DNA of 64,000 nt from Hirsutella rhossiliensis (GCF_020360975.1 NW_025408679.1:620001-684000); one strand, 5' to 3'. Positions 10,047 to 21,605 are shown, counted from the stretch's first letter. Notes: generated by a model not told the origin, from the sequence alone. Program-made: numbers and translations.

Positions 10047-11303
10047 GGCTGCTGGAGCGGACTTTGCCGGGAGCGTCTCTGTCGTCCGACGACTGCTGGA
10101 TGCAAGCCGATGTTTTGCAGCTGCTCGTCTCGTGGGGCGGCTTCGAGACAAAGACAGGCGTCTAGACAGTCCTGATGAGTGATCAACCGGCGTCGGAGAA
10201 CTGGCACCCAGCGACAAAGCCAGGCTTCACTTCCCAGGATCGAGTCATCCGGGTCGACAGTGCCTTATACGCAACATGAATGCGCAAGGCCTGCCTGGAC
10301 TTCTGTTTGCTTTGACTTGTCGGCTCGCGGCACGCTAGGGCTGACGGTTCGGCGAGGCAGCAGCAACAGGGCCTCCACAGCCTCAGTGTGGCTTTGCGGG
10401 CACGCGTCCGGACGCACCGGCGCCCGCCTTTGTTGGTGCGTGCCTTGTGGCAGGGGCGAATCACGTCGTGTGTGGCTGAGGGGAGAATCAACTACCCCCC
10501 GTCCTGTACACGGAAGAAGCGCATCAAGCGCATCCCCTGCGCACCAATCGCTTCCGGCGCACGGCCGATGCTGCCGGATCCCGAACCGGCCTGGCCGAGT
10601 GTCTGCGGATAAGACGTGCCGACAAACGAGGCGATGCCCCGGGTGCCTTGGTGACTTTGCTGGAAGCCTACAGACAGACAGAGCTCTCCCCGACGTGGAC
10701 GAGGTGGGTGCCGCAAGAGGCACTCTTCAAGGCGGTATCAGACGTCAAGCCGGCTCGAGGTTGGTCTTTTCTTCTGCGGCGCCGAGATATTTAGAAGGGC
10801 GTCCAAAGCCTAACCGGTGCCCGCCCGAAGCCAAATCCCTGGCACATGCCGATGACGTACGCCCAAGTCCGCTTCAGTAGGGATCTGTCGGAGCAGAAAA
10901 GGACTTGAAAATACGCGTTAGTAACACCTCCCAAGGGGGAGCCCTATTTTGCCTGGTGTAAGCGGTATTTTACCGGCTTCACAGGATCAACTACTCGGCC
11001 TACTGCTTAGACAAGACGCTTACGGAGTAGTAGAGTACAATCAGCAGACATTGGTTATATCATACATGGCTGCAAAGTCGAGTGCCATCCGTGACAAACT
11101 TGGTACTTGCATTGCTTGCCGTGCCAATATGCACGGGAGCTGTTTGCAGACGACTGTAGGTGAGTTTATATCAAAGCCCAAGTGCACCTGTTGGGCCTCA
11201 TTGGACCGATCGTGCGTCTGCGCCTGTGTTGTGTACTGCAAGGAGTCATTTCAAGCCAAGTAAGGTTACAGGCGATTTCATTCCAAGTAACCCAGTTGCA
11301 GCC
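10047..11303. other. Intergenic stretch with one repeat fragment
   Basis: No gene is supported. Overlapping GC-rich frames at 10180-10880 look like shadows. The only structure I can point to is a ~93 bp block at 10891-10983, similar to 31273-31368, and one TACGGAGTA 9-mer at 11021-11029. Confidence 0.5.
10891..10983 (+). repeat. Dispersed ~93 bp repeat fragment, copy 1
   Basis: Similar to 31273-31368 on the same strand. Both begin GAGCAG, pass through AATACGC and CTAT(T/C)TTGCCTGGTGT, and end near GCTT(C/G)ACA. This copy has C or G at many sites where the other has T or A. It is probably a relic of a repeat family not otherwise visible here. Confidence 0.6.
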
Positions 11304-11850
11304 CTAAGCGCAACTTGAATTGAAGTCAGCCCGGGGGGGCGTCTCCCCCTCCGCAAGTGATGTTCCTCCAACCGACCATGTTTCTACCTCGGGAATCTTG
11401 GGTCCTGGCTCTCCAGCTCTCGCTCCACGGGCTGCGGGTTCTCGTTGGGACGAGAGGAAGTCAGCGGTAATGGCAGATACAATCGACTCTTGAAGCTCCT
11501 GCTGCTCTCGGAGAGCTTCCAGTTTCAGACGGTTTCTGGCGGCCACATCTAGCTGCCCCTGCCGCAAGCGGTTGATCTCATCGAGTATGTAGACCAAAAC
11601 GGGCTCTGGGCAGCGATTCCGAACGTTTCCGCATCTTTCTCTGCGGACGTATCGTCGTGTTACATCCGTGGCGCCTTCAGCAGAGAAGGCAATAACGTAG
11701 CTGGTCTGTTGGCCCCAGCCTGCAACGAGCACGCAAGTAAGCTTCGTCATTTCCTCCACAACATCGAGTAGGCGAACTCACCCATTGAATATAACAGCGG
11801 CGTATCATATCCTCCTCATGCAAATGATGGTTGTGTATTGATGATTACCT
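11304..11850 (-). pseudogene. C-terminal fragment of peptide:N-glycanase (PNG1-like)
   Basis: Two exons are visible: about 11850-11782 (YDTPLLYSM, then a split Gly) and 11719-11304, joined across a 62-nt intron with GTGAGT donor and GCAG acceptor. The joined frame reads GWGQQTSYVIAFSAEGATDV, then TRRYVRR, and later RCPEPVLVYILDEINRLRQG. These are the conserved segments after the catalytic core of cytosolic PNGase, which removes N-glycans from misfolded glycoproteins. An in-frame TGA lies just before GGYDTPLLY. The transglutaminase-like catalytic part (Cys-His-Asp) is absent from the sequence further right. I read it as a truncated, non-functional copy. Family recognition is from remembered motifs. 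Confidence 0.6.
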
Positions 11851-12180
11851 CTAAAGCAGATTTAAAGAAGTTTGTTTTTTTGATGGATTAGTAGGGAAAC
11901 CTGTTGGTCCCCGCACATGGTATACACTATACATAATAGCCACACCCGCGGACCCTCTCTTTCAGGAAGGACAGCGCAATACACACACTCTCTCTTAATG
12001 CAGAGACTTAATAACTAGCAATAAAGATTCTTTCGTCTCTTCGTGCCTCCAAGCATTGCATACTTTCTGCGCAAGAGATCGTCTCAGGTAGACTGCCAGT
12101 CTGGCTTGACCAAACTCAGGCGGACTGCCGGTCAAGTTTGGTGAAGTTAGACGGACTAAATAAATGAGCGGTCTGAGGCG
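11851..12180. other. AT-richer gap, nothing seen
   Basis: This 330-bp stretch lies between the PNGase fragment and the desaturase stop codon. No coding frame or RNA is recognisable. Confidence 0.5.
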
Positions 12181-13623
12181 TCAAGGCGGATTGATTGGAC
12201 TAGTAGGATCCTGACTTTCGGTTGGCGAATGCTGTCGTTGTGCAAGCCAGCTTGATAGCTTCGTTTCCCGGCCCACCCACCCCAGGACTCCCTGACGATC
12301 TTCCCTCTCTTTAACATATTCGCACTTCACAAATGTGTCCCAGAGAGCCTTATAGATTGGCTGAGTTTCCTCGATATACCTCGCTCCAAGCAATGGCTTG
12401 ATTGCCATTGTGGCCTCTTCTGCGTGATAAAAAGGAATACGCCTGCAAAACGTGTCAATCAGTGATCCAGCCTGCGCCAGAGGGGGATATATGGAGCTGT
12501 TTAAAAGAAGCCATTTACATACGGGAACAAGTGGTGAATGACATGATAGTCAAGAAGCCCGTGAAACATGTGGAGGCCAATGAGCCCGCAATGCCTATCG
12601 ATCGTTGATAGAGCCCCATCTATAAATGTCCAGCTCGAGTCATTGTAATGAAGAAGAGAAGGGTGCGTGTGGTTCATGAAGGCGACCGCAACTACCCGTA
12701 CGAGGGTATTTAGCAAGCAATCGCAACAAAGGGTGGGCATTTAACATACTCAGCCAGTGATTAATCCATAGCCAGGGGATTCCGTAGGCCAGCAATATCG
12801 TAGAATAGCCTAGCACTGTCGTAGCCTTCCATAGTCCTAGCAGCATGAGTAGGACCCCGGCGTCGGACAAAAGTATGTATGGCTGCTCCGACCGAGAGAA
12901 CAAGCCGCTCACCGGATTGAAGTGGCTCTTCACCAGGGAATTCCGTGTCACAGGCTCACTCCTTGCCCCCCCGCCAAGATAGAACGTGATGTACAACGGC
13001 CATGCCACGAGCTGCTGGCTCAAGAGTTGCAGCAGACTGACAAGGGGGCTGTCTTCGGCATGACCTAAAGCCGTATAAAAATTCTGAATAATGCAGCGCA
13101 GTGTGTATGGCCTGTCTCTGCTAGGGACGAAGACTGTATCCTTATCGATGTGGTTCGTGAAGCGGTGGTGGCGTGCATGGCTGAATTTGAAGGAAAAATA
13201 AGGGACGAGGAGCATACTATGCAACACGAAGCCGAAAACATGGTTGAGTCGGCGAGAACGGAAGAGCGCTCCATGGCCGCACTCATGGCCAAGAACCCAA
13301 ATGGCCATGAAGACGAGGCCCTGGAGAAAGCCAGACGCTAACCACGCGATGCCACGAGCGAATTGCGATTCGATACTGCGAATGTAAAGCATTAGAGTAA
13401 ACAGAGAAATAGTAAGAGTGAGGTCAAGCAATATGTATGATAGTGAGACAATAGCAGATGGCTGGAAGCAATAATGCGGAACGGCTTGCCGAAGCTCCTG
13501 TAGGTTGGGAGCCTTGGCGCGGTCAAGCTTGGCGTGCTTTGTCGGTCTTTCCATGACTGCTGCTTGGGGATAGATTGCTGCAGTCCCAGACAGACTCTTG
13601 GCTGCCCTTTTATTTCTCAACAT
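12181..13623 (-). CDS. Delta12 (oleate) desaturase-like membrane fatty acid desaturase
   Basis: Three exons, 13623-12750, 12691-12523 and 12442-12181, with introns of 58 and 80 nt (both donors GTATGT) and matching phases, give 434 residues. The three histidine boxes of the FAD2 class are present: HECGH (residues 113-117), HARHH (149-153) and HVIHH in exon 2. Other class hallmarks are a YFSFKFSHARHH context, WINHWL, a HTHPSLLHY segment and IPFYHAEEAT. Several hydrophobic pairs surround the boxes, as in ER desaturases using acyl-phospholipid substrates. The ATG at 13623 is chosen because the desaturase similarity starts about 40 residues later and the upstream open frame is low-complexity. The gene sits beside relics of other metabolic genes, so a specialised role (secondary metabolism or acetylenic lipids) is possible. 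Confidence 0.85.
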
Positions 13624-16150
13624 GGCAGGCTTAGAGTTCGCGCTCAAGCAACCCCCGCCCACAATCAGCCCGACGTGGTGGTAGCCAAGTCTTCCTGGGC
13701 CGGATCCGGTGAACGGTCCAGCTGAGTATACTGACAACCGGCTGAGCGAGAAGTTGTCATGAAATGTAGCTAGGGGTCTAAGGAGCTTCCTGCTTCCTAT
13801 CTTGGATCCATCTAGTCGAGGGCGGAAGGCGAGGCAGCAGTCCACACGGACCCTGCCCGCGGCATGTTGATTTCTTACGAAGCTTCCCGGCATGCGGGCC
13901 GACCCCGGGTCTCTTGGTAAGCTTTCAGAGCCGGAGTTTTCTCGAGCCGGCTGTGTCGGTTTTGAATGCATGGGGCCGGCTTCCCTTGGTTCCTTTTTGC
14001 CCAAGTCACCTCTCTGAACCCTATCCGGCCACTGTCGCTACGAATTCGGCCAGGCAAGTCATGGCACGCGGGCTATTGTACGCGGAAGGCCGCCGAGCAA
14101 GCGGAAGTAAGCTGTCATCCGAATGGAAACTCATTTGTGAAGCTCGTGTAGTCTTCCGGGCTCCCGCAAGCCGCCTGCTGCCTCAGTCATTAAAGGCGAC
14201 TTCACCGAATGGGCCCGCGCAGGGCGATGACTTCAGTGCATTGCGAGCCATAAGGTGACTCTCCCGCTTTTGTTTTGGACTTCGGTTCGCCGTCACCAGC
14301 AAAACCAGTGCTGGAGGGTCGCTCATAGCACACGCGCGGAGTGATTAGGCGCGCATTCAGCGGCCAAACTGGAGCCTCTACGAATTAACTTTATGATTGT
14401 CTCAAGCGGTGGCTTTTACATACAGTGAAAGGTATAGGGGTCTCAACTAGGTGAATTTAGTGATCTATCGGCGCAAGAGAGGGGCCTTATATAGGTACAG
14501 ATACCACAAACAACTAGCCAAAGAGGGTAGGTATTAAGACGACATCCGCACATCCCTCTGCCAGGAATAGACACAAAGTTTGCTGTACCCAGTTTATTTA
14601 CATTATTACCTTTAATATTCACAGTATTATTCTCAGTTTTCGCTATTGCATCTTGGCCCTGCAGACCCTTTTGCCGGCTCTTGGGCCCCCTGGGCTCGGC
14701 TCTCTGGGCTCGGCTCTCTGGGCTCGGCTCTCTGGGCTCGGGGTTCTAGACCACACAACACAACGAGGCACAGCTCGGTAAAAAAAAATCGGCATTGCTG
14801 ATGCCTATTTCAACTCCTGGATTGGATGTCAAGGAGACATACCAGAGACGCAACACTGTCATTGTACTCTTATCTTCGTGATAACAATGGCTTGCTTCGT
14901 AGGAGTCTGTTCTAACGAACCCGCCAAACGTCCAGGCAGGTTGCAAGTACACTGAGAGGGCTCATCTCGTAATACTGCAGCCGAAGCATGTACGGCGGAG
15001 CGTTTCGATAGTCCTTGCTGGCGCTAAATATGACCCCTTTAAAGAAAAGGAAGAAGAAAACGTACCAAATTTCTTTGACTCTATTCCCTACTAATACCAT
15101 CTCCCTCTCAATACTTATTGCCATCTTCCAACTTAATAACCGTTTGCATGTACCGAGGAAATCGCTTTATTAAAGCCTGTGTCTTTTGCGGTAGCCCCTT
15201 CCAAGCTGCCTCCAAAGCGTAATTAGCTCCTGGCTCTTCGGGGCGCCTTTCTTTGCAGTGGTTCTCTTAATCCAAGGCTAGCAGGGCAATAGCATCAAGA
15301 TCGGGTCACCTGCCACACCAAAGAAGACGCTAGGATTTATATTAGCCGCCTCTAACGTAACAGTTAATATCCAGGTTATAACACTCTATAGAACGAGGAG
15401 TATATGAGAAGACAATTTAGTATAAATTTACACGCAGTATTCCTTTATTTTTATTTTCTTTGTAGAGGTCATGTTAGCGCCAGCCAGCAAGGGCTATTGA
15501 AACGCTCCTCCGTACGTATTTGCCGAAATCTGAATCTGCAGTGATAGGCTTTAGCTACTTTGCCGCATAAGGACTAAGTAGTGAAAGCCGGTCGAAAGAG
15601 GAAAGGTCTTGGCCACTCCTTGGACGATTTCAGAAGGGTGATGAGACAGAAAAAGTAAGAAAGCTCGCTTTTCGCAACGGGGAGTAGACCCTAATTAAAG
15701 GTCCGTGGCCCCCGACCACGTACACGTACCTCTTAAGCACCGTCGAGCATTAATTAGGCACGTTTCTACATGTAGACGCTGAGGCCCATGGCAGTCCCAG
15801 ACACGAAATGGTTGCGAAGTAAAATAACGAGCTAAGAGGTGCCGGGAGAGACGTACGGAGTAGTTTATCCTAGCTAAGCCGCCTACGGTCGTTGCTCTGC
15901 CCTCTCACGCTCTTACGCCACCTGGCTTTCTGTCCATTCCGGGCGTCCATTTTAGAAAGATAGAACACTAGAATGACGCTACCCGTTTCTTAGAAGACGA
16001 TCTCAGATATACCTCGGTTTCTATCAAATATAGCAAATACCCACTTGACCACCAGCAAAATAGGGGCACCCCCATGTGGAGGTGTTATTGGTATAGTTTA
16101 TAAGTCTTTATCCTGCTGACAGTTTCCACTCCATGCGTTCATCCTGCAGT
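13624..16150. other. 2.5 kb intergenic region
   Basis: No gene recognised. It contains a short tandem repeat (14692-14742) and one TACGGAGTA 9-mer (15854-15862). The part from about 14,360 is AT-richer than the core genes and has many stops in all frames, consistent with old decayed DNA. Confidence 0.5.
14692..14742 (+). repeat. 14-bp tandem repeat, about 3.6 copies
   Basis: The unit GGGCTCGGCTCTCT is repeated almost perfectly. No coding context. Confidence 0.8.
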
Positions 16151-16164
16151 TGGAATAATCCCCT

Positions 16165-16790
16165 CAAGTCAAAATACCTAGCTTCACCATTTCCTCATCG
16201 CCGGTCTGGCTTGTCGTTCGCGCCAGCTCTGGCTTCGGTCAAGCCACTGTACTTGAGGCGCTGTCTCGCGAACACAAAATCGTTGCATACGTCCGCCACT
16301 CTGCCTCCATCTCCAAACTGAAAGACCCAGGCGCTGCTCTCTTGGAACTGGATGTAACAGCTTCAGACGATGTTCTTGGTGCCATGATCAAGGAGGCCGG
16401 CCCATAGAACCTATGGAAAGCTGGCTCACGTCATCAACGCGGGATTTTGTTCTCGAGGGCACTTGCGAAGAGGCCTCGTGAGTAACACGCCCGGTTGAAT
16501 TTGATTCTCCGCTGACCTGCCTATTGACCACGAAATAGCAAGAAGGAAGTCTTCGACCAATTCAACACCAACGTTTTCGGCGCCATCAAAGTCGCCCACG
16601 CCGTTATATCTTACCTCCGAGCCCAACCATGCAGCGTAATCGCCAACTTCGGCTCTATCGCCAGCTGGGGTGGCTTCCCTGCCGCTTCCTTCTATAACTC
16701 TAGCAAGTGGGCCATCAGCGGCTTCACAGAGTCCATTCCAGTCGAGCTTGCGGCCTTTAAAATCAACTGCACTGTCATGGTGGGTGAGAG
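16165..16790 (+). pseudogene. Decayed short-chain dehydrogenase/reductase
   Basis: The translation is interrupted but clear: VWLVVRASSGFGQAT (NAD(P)-binding loop), ALLELDVTASDD, TYGKLAHVINAG (the NAG motif), then a probable intron (GTGAGT to AATAG), and KKEVFDQFNTNVFGAIKVAH, SIASWGGFPA and YNSSKWAISGFTES (catalytic Ser and YxxxK). Damage includes an extra C in CCCATAG, an extra T in TTTTGTTCTC, and loss of the TG of the usual TGxxxGxG loop (V-R in its place). After residue M of CTVM a GTGGGTGAG donor is visible, but I could not find a convincing last exon. Family identity is good; substrate is unknown. Confidence 0.65.
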
Positions 16791-18015
16791 AATTGTTGTA
16801 TTGCCTCGTTGTTGGCTCTCTGGCTCAAACAAATATGCTTCTTCTATACATCAACGCCCTCCGATTTCTCGCGGCTTCTCCTCCGCAATGTCTCGGATAG
16901 CTGTCCTTTATCCAACACTTATAAAGACTTCCCTCCGGGCGAAATGAAATCCAACCATCCGTCCAACCGTACACTGCAGCAAATACTTGCGCCACGAGTT
17001 CCACGACACACGGGATGCGCACTCTACTTTTTTCCTGCACGGTGCAGTGGTTTGACAGAGGAAACGGGACATGCCTACAGCAACTAGGGCTATAGATGGG
17101 ACGATGGTTCAGCAAGGAAGACCGCCGGCTACATCTATCTCAATCCCGACGACTGGATGGTACACAAATACTGATATACCATTCTAACGGGCGGGAGTCG
17201 ATCAACCTCAACGCCTTCTTTGCCCGAAAGATGAACTGTGAGATCTCCCTCAAGTCGCCATCCAACGCTACCGTTAGCAAGGAGACCGTCGATGGCCAAA
17301 ATGGATGAAAATAGTGACATGGCAGACGACATAATCGATGAAGCAATTAACGATGAGGAAGACAGCAAAATGAGACTCATTTGAGCGCTACAGACCCTCT
17401 TTGAAGATTTGGAGGTAAGTTCCAATATGGCCTGGACGCAAAGCTAATGACGGTTTGGTACACCTTCATTGGCCCCCGTTCTTCACTCTCTGTTTCGTGA
17501 TGCTTTTGCGCCTTACAGTCGTCGAAGTCGAAGCTGTTTACGTTAGTACTGTAAGTGTATGGTGTTGAAAGGGTGCGTGAGACGGGTGGGGCTTATTGCT
17601 CTCTCACGTCGCACACTTCGTTGCTCTATCCGGATGGACACGGTATTACTGCGAGGAAACCACTGTGTTGGGCGGGCAAAAGTGCTGGTGGCAGCTGGCA
17701 GGTACTGATGCATATACCCCTGCCCCGGCCGTCCGCCCCCGGTTCAACAGCCAGCCAACAGGCGCCTCATTCGATCATGTCTTGACTCTCGACGATCATG
17801 TCTTGACTCTTGACGTGGTCCTGCCAAGTCGGTTCTGCGTCCGATCTTTCATGGCTGATATCACGTAAGACACTCGGGGCAGTATCACACCACTGGCCAG
17901 GAGTTGCAGGATGCTCCAGTCCGAAGGGCATTTAATACTGCCTCACTTATAAATAGGATCAACAGCTGAGATATGGGATCATGCTTGATGCCTCTCGACT
18001 TGGCAAGTAGTTATC
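16791..18015. other. Region after the SDR relic
   Basis: Fragments of open frame only. One stretch near 17119-17160 translates as YIYLNPDDWMVHKY but is stopped immediately afterwards. I cannot assign it. Confidence 0.4.
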
Positions 18016-19640
18016 ATGGCGGTTTGGTTGGTCTTGTGCGCCTTTTGGGCATTATCTTTTGCCGGAATACCTCACACTTGCCCCGATACTCTTACATCGT
18101 GTCTTGCCCATTCAGACGTCCCATTCCTGGCCCCAAACTCCGTCGAATGGACCCGTGAGATCAGTTCATACAATATCCGGCTAAACTGCACGCCTGCCGC
18201 GGTTGCCGTCCCTCAATCTATCAATCAGATCCAGGCTGCTGTCTCGTGTGGCATCAAGAACCACGTGCGTGTCAGCGCCAAGGGCGGCGGCCACAGCTTT
18301 GGATCATTCGGGCTCGGTGGTGAGGATGGGCATCTCGTGATTGAGCTCTGTCACATGCGCCAGATTACGCTGAAGGACGACAACACTGCCAAGATTCAGC
18401 CTGGTGCGAGGTTGCTAGACGTTGCAACTGAACTCTACAGTCAAGGACGCAGGGCCATTTCCCACGGCTCATGCCTAGGGTTGGGCCAGTTCTTCCTCCC
18501 CTGGAGAATGGTAAGCTGATCAGCCATATAGGGTCGGCATCGCAGGACACGTCCTACATGGTGGCTTTGGCTTTGCCTCGCGAACCCATGGCCTCGCACT
18601 GGACTGGCTGATCGGGGCCACCGTCATTCTCGCCGATGGCTCAGTCCTTCATTGTTCGGCTACCGAGAATAAAGACCTCTTCTGGGCCCTTCGCGGGGCT
18701 GGGTCATCCTTTGGCATCGTTGCTGAATTCGAATTCGAGACCTTCGCTGCGCCTGACAAAGTCACTCCCTTCGACGTCGAGCTGTCCTGGGACCAAGCCA
18801 GTGCGGTTGCGGTGATCGGAGCTCTGCAAAGATTCGCAGCCTCTGCTCCTAAAGAACTAAACTTGATGCTTGACATAACGCCAACCACTAAAACCATCTC
18901 GGGCGTGTATTACGGAGATCAGACCGACGCAAACGAGGCGCTGCGGCCACTCCTAGATGGTGTTGCTGGAAACTTCTCGGCTGCGAGGACGATAGGATGG
19001 ATCGAGGCACTCATGCACTTCGATGACCTTCCCCCGTTAGATCCCCACGAGCCGGTATGTCGTCTCGGCCTGTGAGTGTCATCAGAGAAAGTCAAGAGCT
19101 AACAGCTTCCCCCAGCATGACACGTTCTATGCAACCAGTTTCATGACCAGTGCCCTCACTGTAGGCCAAGCCCAGTCGCTCGCGGCGGCCCTCTTTACTA
19201 ATACCAGCAATCTTTCTGCCCACGATTCCCTGTACCTGAGCGTGGAAGCACACGGCGGCAACAACTCGGCCGTTGCTGATGTCTCTCCATCTGCCACCGC
19301 ATACGTCCACCGTGATAAGCTGCTCCTCTTCCAGTTGTTTGACGGAGGAGTCGGTGGCCACTACCCCGAGGAGGGTTTCTCGCTCCTTGGGGCGATTCGG
19401 GAGAGCGTCACAGGTTCCATGGCAGAAGGACGCTGGGGAATGTACGCAAACTATATAGACACCGAACAGGATGCCGAAACCGCGGCAAGGCTGTATTGGG
19501 GAAACAATGTGCCACGGTTGCAGAGGATTAAGGCGGAGCTGGACCCCAGGCAGGTGTTCTGGAACCCTCAGGGAATCCAACCGATAGGGCACTCTTTTAC
19601 GCTGCAGCCAATGAGGCACGATTATAAGTGGTCGGCATAA
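18016..19640 (+). CDS. Secreted berberine-bridge-type FAD oxidase with bicovalent flavin site
   Basis: Three exons, 18016-18479, 18532-19054 and 19116-19640, with introns of 52 and 61 nt, give 503 residues. The first donor is the weaker GTTGGG; the phases and protein match support it. Residues 1-17 form a hydrophobic signal peptide. The FAD-binding PCMH fold follows: KGGGHSFGSFG with His93, and SHGSCLGVGIAGHVLHGGFG with Cys152. Together these are the His plus Cys pair that binds FAD covalently twice in glucooligosaccharide and chito-oligosaccharide oxidases. The C-terminal BBE motif (NYIDTEQDAETAARLYWGNN, then LDPRQVFWNPQGIQP) is intact. Expected activity is oxidation of a sugar or phenolic alcohol with release of hydrogen peroxide; the actual substrate cannot be read from sequence. 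Confidence 0.88.
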
Positions 19641-20571
19641 TAAGAATGCTACCCTTCGGCCTGTCCAAAGCTGCCTGGAAATGTTGTCGCAGGCTTTATG
19701 CTTGGGGGGATTTAAAAGGCCTGAATCACTTGAAATTCCGAGGACAATGCCGGACGAGCTGCCGATCACGATCTTGGAGACTTCGTGGGCCGTGGGCGAT
19801 TTTATTCATAAAAACCCCTGATGATCTGAGGATGCTCAGGAGCGAATGCCGGGGACCGCGCAGCCTTTTACAACCAAGGCCCAGTGTGGTGTCTGCAATC
19901 AACCCAGTTCGATGATGGTCTTCCCTGTCCATGCATTGTGGCCGGCCTATTGTTATCGGTTCCTGCGAGCAAGTCATTGACGAAAATGGTGTTTGGTCCG
20001 GCGCCCTGGCCGACTATAAACGCCAGCAGGAGCCAGACAAGCTCTACGCGTCGACGACGACAAAGATGGCCGAATGCGTCTTCTCCAAGGGATATTACGG
20101 ACCGATGGGAGCAGACAGCATGATTTCATCAGCTGCTTGTCCGCCATCTATCCTGTGCTGTTTGGCCTGCTTTCCCTGTGCCTGTAGTTGTGGCAAGCTT
20201 TTGACCTGCCGGGCACGCCCACCATGTTGTCGTCGCGTGAAGAACCCGGCGAGCATCGAGTGTCGGTGAGATTTAGAAGGGATCAGACGTCAGCCGGGGG
20301 CCTGAGTGGAATGGAAACCTACCAAGACGACCAGGGGTTACGTACGACTACCGGGACTGTAGTTGCTGTGTGAACGAGGTGCATCATGCATGCAGATGCA
20401 CATGGATCCGTTTCCACGTCCAGTCTCGGCTTGTTCGTACCGGATACCAACGTCAGATTACCTCCCTTGTCCGCAACTGCCGCCCTCGCGGCTTCCGCAT
20501 CCTAAAGACTACACTCTGTTGTGCCGAGACTCGCTAGTCGGGTTGGGACGGTCCCGTCGGCGTCGTCGTCC
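19641..20571. other. Intergenic stretch between the oxidase and the DUF7702-like gene
   Basis: A plus frame around 19931-20150 (MHCGRPIVIGSCEQVIDENG, then MAECVFSKGYYGPMGAD) looks protein-like for about 70 codons, but it has no partner exon I can define and no family I recognise. Confidence 0.4.
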
Positions 20572-21605
20572 ATGGACAGTGCACACAGGGCGTCTGCCAT
20601 TGCGCAGATTGTCTTTTACGCACCTCCGGTCCCCGTGGCCCTGTACGTGGGTGTCCGCGCCTGGAAGCATGGGCCTCGCCTGGCGTGGTATCCTGCCATG
20701 GTGTTTGCATGTGGTAGGGCACGACTGGCTCTGACTTGACTCAAACCGGGCTTCACTGTTACTATCGAGATGCAGCCCGACTTACGGGGGGGCTCTCGTC
20801 CTTGCGAGCCAAAACGACCCCAAGAATACAGGTCTGCTTACCACTACCATTATCCTGCTCAACATCGGCCTGATCCCGCTTATTATGCCATTTCATGCCC
20901 TGACTCGTGTCGTGTAAGTCGGAGACCCTGCATTCTGTCCTAGGAGTATCCATCTAACGCCTTGGTTGCGTCAACAGACTGCACGCAAACTTCCCAGACC
21001 ATGGGAGAAAGAACATGTTCCTCAAAGTTACCAGGTTCCTGCTTCTGATATCTGTTATGCTCCTATCTGTTGCTGGCGGTTTATGTGGAAAACCGGATCG
21101 GGTCGAGACTCAGTCGACGTTATCCAAGATTGCGTATTTTGAGTTCACTTTTGTTCTTCTCGCGCTCTTGGGCATGGCTACTTGGCTATACTTTTGGGCT
21201 CGTGACCAAATCCAGGACGGTCAGATCATCGTATGTATAAAGTGCTTTTTCAACCCGAAACTCCAGTCCTACAAGACTGACACTCAACCTCAGTACATCA
21301 AGTGGCTGCTGATCGCATCCCCCATCCTCTGCATCCGGGCTGTATTCGGAATCATCAGCGTGTTCGAGGCCGCGGGCAAAGGTTTTCTCACCTCGATATG
21401 GAGTCCGATGTTTGGCAACGCGGCACTCTTTTCGCTCATGGCCCTTTTGCCCGAGTTTATTGTACTCGGCGTTTTTGTCTACCTCGGATATCATCGGTTT
21501 AGCACTGCTGACCGGTATGGATTGGTTGCGCAGGAGGGGTTGTTCAAGAGGCGCGACAAGAAGACGAAAAAGGACAAAGGTCAGCAAATGACCGATTCGG
21601 TCTGA
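20572..21605 (+). pseudogene. DUF7702-like membrane protein gene with one single-base frameshift
   Basis: Four exons fit: 20572-20713, 20776-20913, 20978-21230 and 21294-21605, with introns of 62, 64, 63 and standard GT..AG ends. Their sum is 845 nt, one short of a multiple of three. The break is at the G7 run 20786-20792. One G more (or two fewer) would carry FACARLTG smoothly into GALVLASQNDPKNTGLLTTT, the second membrane span of the family. The rest is intact: about seven hydrophobic segments and a Lys-rich tail (KRRDKKTKKDKGQQ). It is either a very recent pseudogene or a consensus error. Function is unknown. Confidence 0.7.

Noticed and set aside
9219..10175. 318-codon acidic plus frame
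   Set aside because: Antisense of the DUF7702-like membrane protein gene; Asp/Glu/Gly-rich as expected for the complement of a hydrophobic GC-rich gene.
10179..10880. Frames of 233 codons (plus) and 152 codons (minus)
   Set aside because: Mutually overlapping, Arg/Ser-rich, no recognisable segment.
14692..14742. CRISPR-like array
   Set aside because: Contiguous 14-bp tandem repeat without spacers; the genome is eukaryotic.
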